From positions 3,346,001-3,410,000 of the forward strand of contig CP073746.1 of NCBI GenBank assembly GCA_024397995.1: a DNA stretch of 64,000 bases, written 5' to 3'. Source of the stretch: a bacterium SCSIO 12827. Lineage in GTDB: Bacteria > Pseudomonadota > Alphaproteobacteria > Rhodospirillales > Casp-alpha2. The notes under the pieces were generated by a model. That model was not told the origin of the DNA and did not search any database. It saw nothing but the letters and a program-made list of their open reading frames with translations. The position numbers were made by a program, and so were the translations under genes. Shown here piece by piece: positions 63,204-64,000 of the stretch (the first letter of the stretch is position 1; each line of letters starts with the position of its first letter).

Positions 63204-63938
63204 CTACGCCGATTTCTTCACTTCCACGACGATCACGTTGGTGAACAGGAAGAACGCGATCAGCGACACGAAGAACAGCACGTCGCGCAGGTCGATGACG
63301 CCGCGCATCACCGCATCGAAACGAACCAGGAAGCTAAGACTGGCCACCGTGTCGACGATCAGCGCCGGCGCCCAGGCCTGGAAGAAGTTGAGCACCAGAT
63401 CCAGGCCGCTCATGGTGAACAGGAAGCACACCGTGGCCGAGATGATGAAGGCGATCACCTGGTTCTTGGTCATGGCCGACATGCAGGCGCCGATGGACAT
63501 GAAAGCGCCCGCCATCAGAAAACTGCCGACATAGCCCGCGACGATCACGCCGTTGTCCGGTTCGCCCAGCACGTTGACGGTAACCCAGACGGGAAAGGTC
63601 AGCGCCAGCGCGATGCCGCAGAACGCCCAGGCCGCCACGAATTTGCCGAGCACCGCCTGCGCCGTGGTCACGGGCAGGGTCATCAGAAGCTCGATGGTCC
63701 CCGACTTGCGTTCCTCCGCCCACAGGCGCATGGCGACGGCGGGGATCAGAATCAGATACAGCCAGGGATGAAAGCGGAAGAAGGCTTCCAAATCCGCTTG
63801 GCCGTTGTCGAAGAAACGGCCCAGGTAGAAGGTGAAGGCGCCAGTCAGCGCCAGAAAGATGACGATGAACACAAGCGCCAGCGGCGTCGCGAAATAGCCC
63901 GCCAGTTCGCGCTTGGCGATGATCCAGATGTTACGCAT
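63204..63938 (-). CDS. ABC-2 permease, GldF/NosY-like
   Basis: 244-aa, six-helix protein. First block IWIIAKRELAGYFATPLALVF is the GldF/NosY type. Works with the ATPase, whose stop codon it overlaps by 8 bp, and with the GldG and DUF4340 proteins. Substrate unknown. Confidence 0.88.
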   Translation of the reverse strand: MRNIWIIAKRELAGYFATPLALVFIVIFLALTGAFTFYLGRFFDNGQADLEAFFRFHPWLYLILIPAVAMRLWAEERKSGTIELLMTLPVTTAQAVLGKFVAAWAFCGIALALTFPVWVTVNVLGEPDNGVIVAGYVGSFLMAGAFMSIGACMSAMTKNQVIAFIISATVCFLFTMSGLDLVLNFFQAWAPALIVDTVASLSFLVRFDAVMRGVIDLRDVLFFVSLIAFFLFTNVIVVEVKKSA

Positions 63939-64000
63939 CGGCTCCCCCTTGGGCGTCGCCCTGGGTGATCTTGCGGAACACTTCGTCCATATGGCCGCGT
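63931..64000 (-). CDS. ABC transporter ATP-binding protein (partial, C-terminal end)
   Basis: The last 22 codons of a minus-strand frame (RGHMDEVFRKITQGDAQGGADA) reach a TAA at 63931-63933 and overlap the permease start. LDEVFRKIT-like ends are typical of GldA/CcmA-type ATPases of this cluster. The rest lies outside the window; the call rests on context. Confidence 0.7.
   Translation of the reverse strand, partial: RGHMDEVFRKITQGDAQGGADA

Overview
The window is high-GC DNA from an alphaproteobacterium, most likely a marine or free-living member of the Rhodospirillales. The evidence is the gene order mdh-sucC-sucD-sucA-sucB-lpdA, a stand-alone F1-ATPase operon (atpHAGDC), the order DUF484-xerC beside divergent priA, and a class GN sortase with its dedicated target protein. 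This assignment rests on gene order and remembered protein similarity; no database search was possible. I see no rRNA, tRNA, CRISPR array or insertion sequence. The window cuts a methyltransferase gene at its left end and an ABC transporter ATPase gene at its right end.

Layout. 1-10.2 kb: 3' to 5' part of a methyltransferase, then malate dehydrogenase, succinyl-CoA synthetase and the complete 2-oxoglutarate dehydrogenase complex. 10.3-15.2 kb: EamA transporter, xerC, DUF484, priA. 15.5-20.5 kb: F1-ATPase operon ending in a strong terminator. 20.6-28.0 kb: sixA with a small membrane protein, uvrB, a fumarase/aspartase-family lyase, and the sortase with its VIT-VWA target. 28.3-33.4 kb: metY, an aspartate-type aminotransferase, a Sel1-repeat protein, an enolase-superfamily enzyme and an Lrp regulator. 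33.6-38.0 kb: trxB, an LsrB/VtlR-like LysR regulator, a multi-hairpin small RNA and an EF-G-like GTPase. 38.3-47.8 kb: apaG, folE, trkH, LysE exporter, lipoprotein, hslO, GNAT protein, argF, argD, ABC-2 permease, recX. 47.9-53.3 kb: periplasmic protease-like protein, inactive-transglutaminase 7TM protein and RimK-like ATP-grasp ligase, then an exported protein, MscS and an ArsC-like protein. 53.5-64.0 kb: TPR/glycosyltransferase-like protein, PagL-like lipid A deacylase, cNMP-binding/TPR protein, a small conserved protein, an EAL-domain protein and a GldFG-like ABC transporter cluster.

The strongest noncoding signal is a roughly 200-nt predicted small RNA at about 35737-35934. It has four internal hairpins and a terminator, and six CU-rich anti-Shine-Dalgarno elements. 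It sits just downstream of the LysR gene and of two palindromes of form TGC-N7-GCA whose centres are 30 bp apart. The order trxB-lysR-sRNA resembles the lsrB/vtlR-abcR arrangement of Rhizobiales.

Other unusual points are: a lysine/alanine/proline-rich tail on malate dehydrogenase and a shorter one on SucA; two lipoyl domains on SucB; a nonsense codon that appears to truncate the protease-like gene of the ATP-grasp triplet; a possible attenuator with a short reading frame in front of argD; a stem overlapping the metY ribosome binding site; and an EF-G paralogue lacking the catalytic histidine. Many neighbouring genes overlap by 4 bp, which suggests translational coupling.
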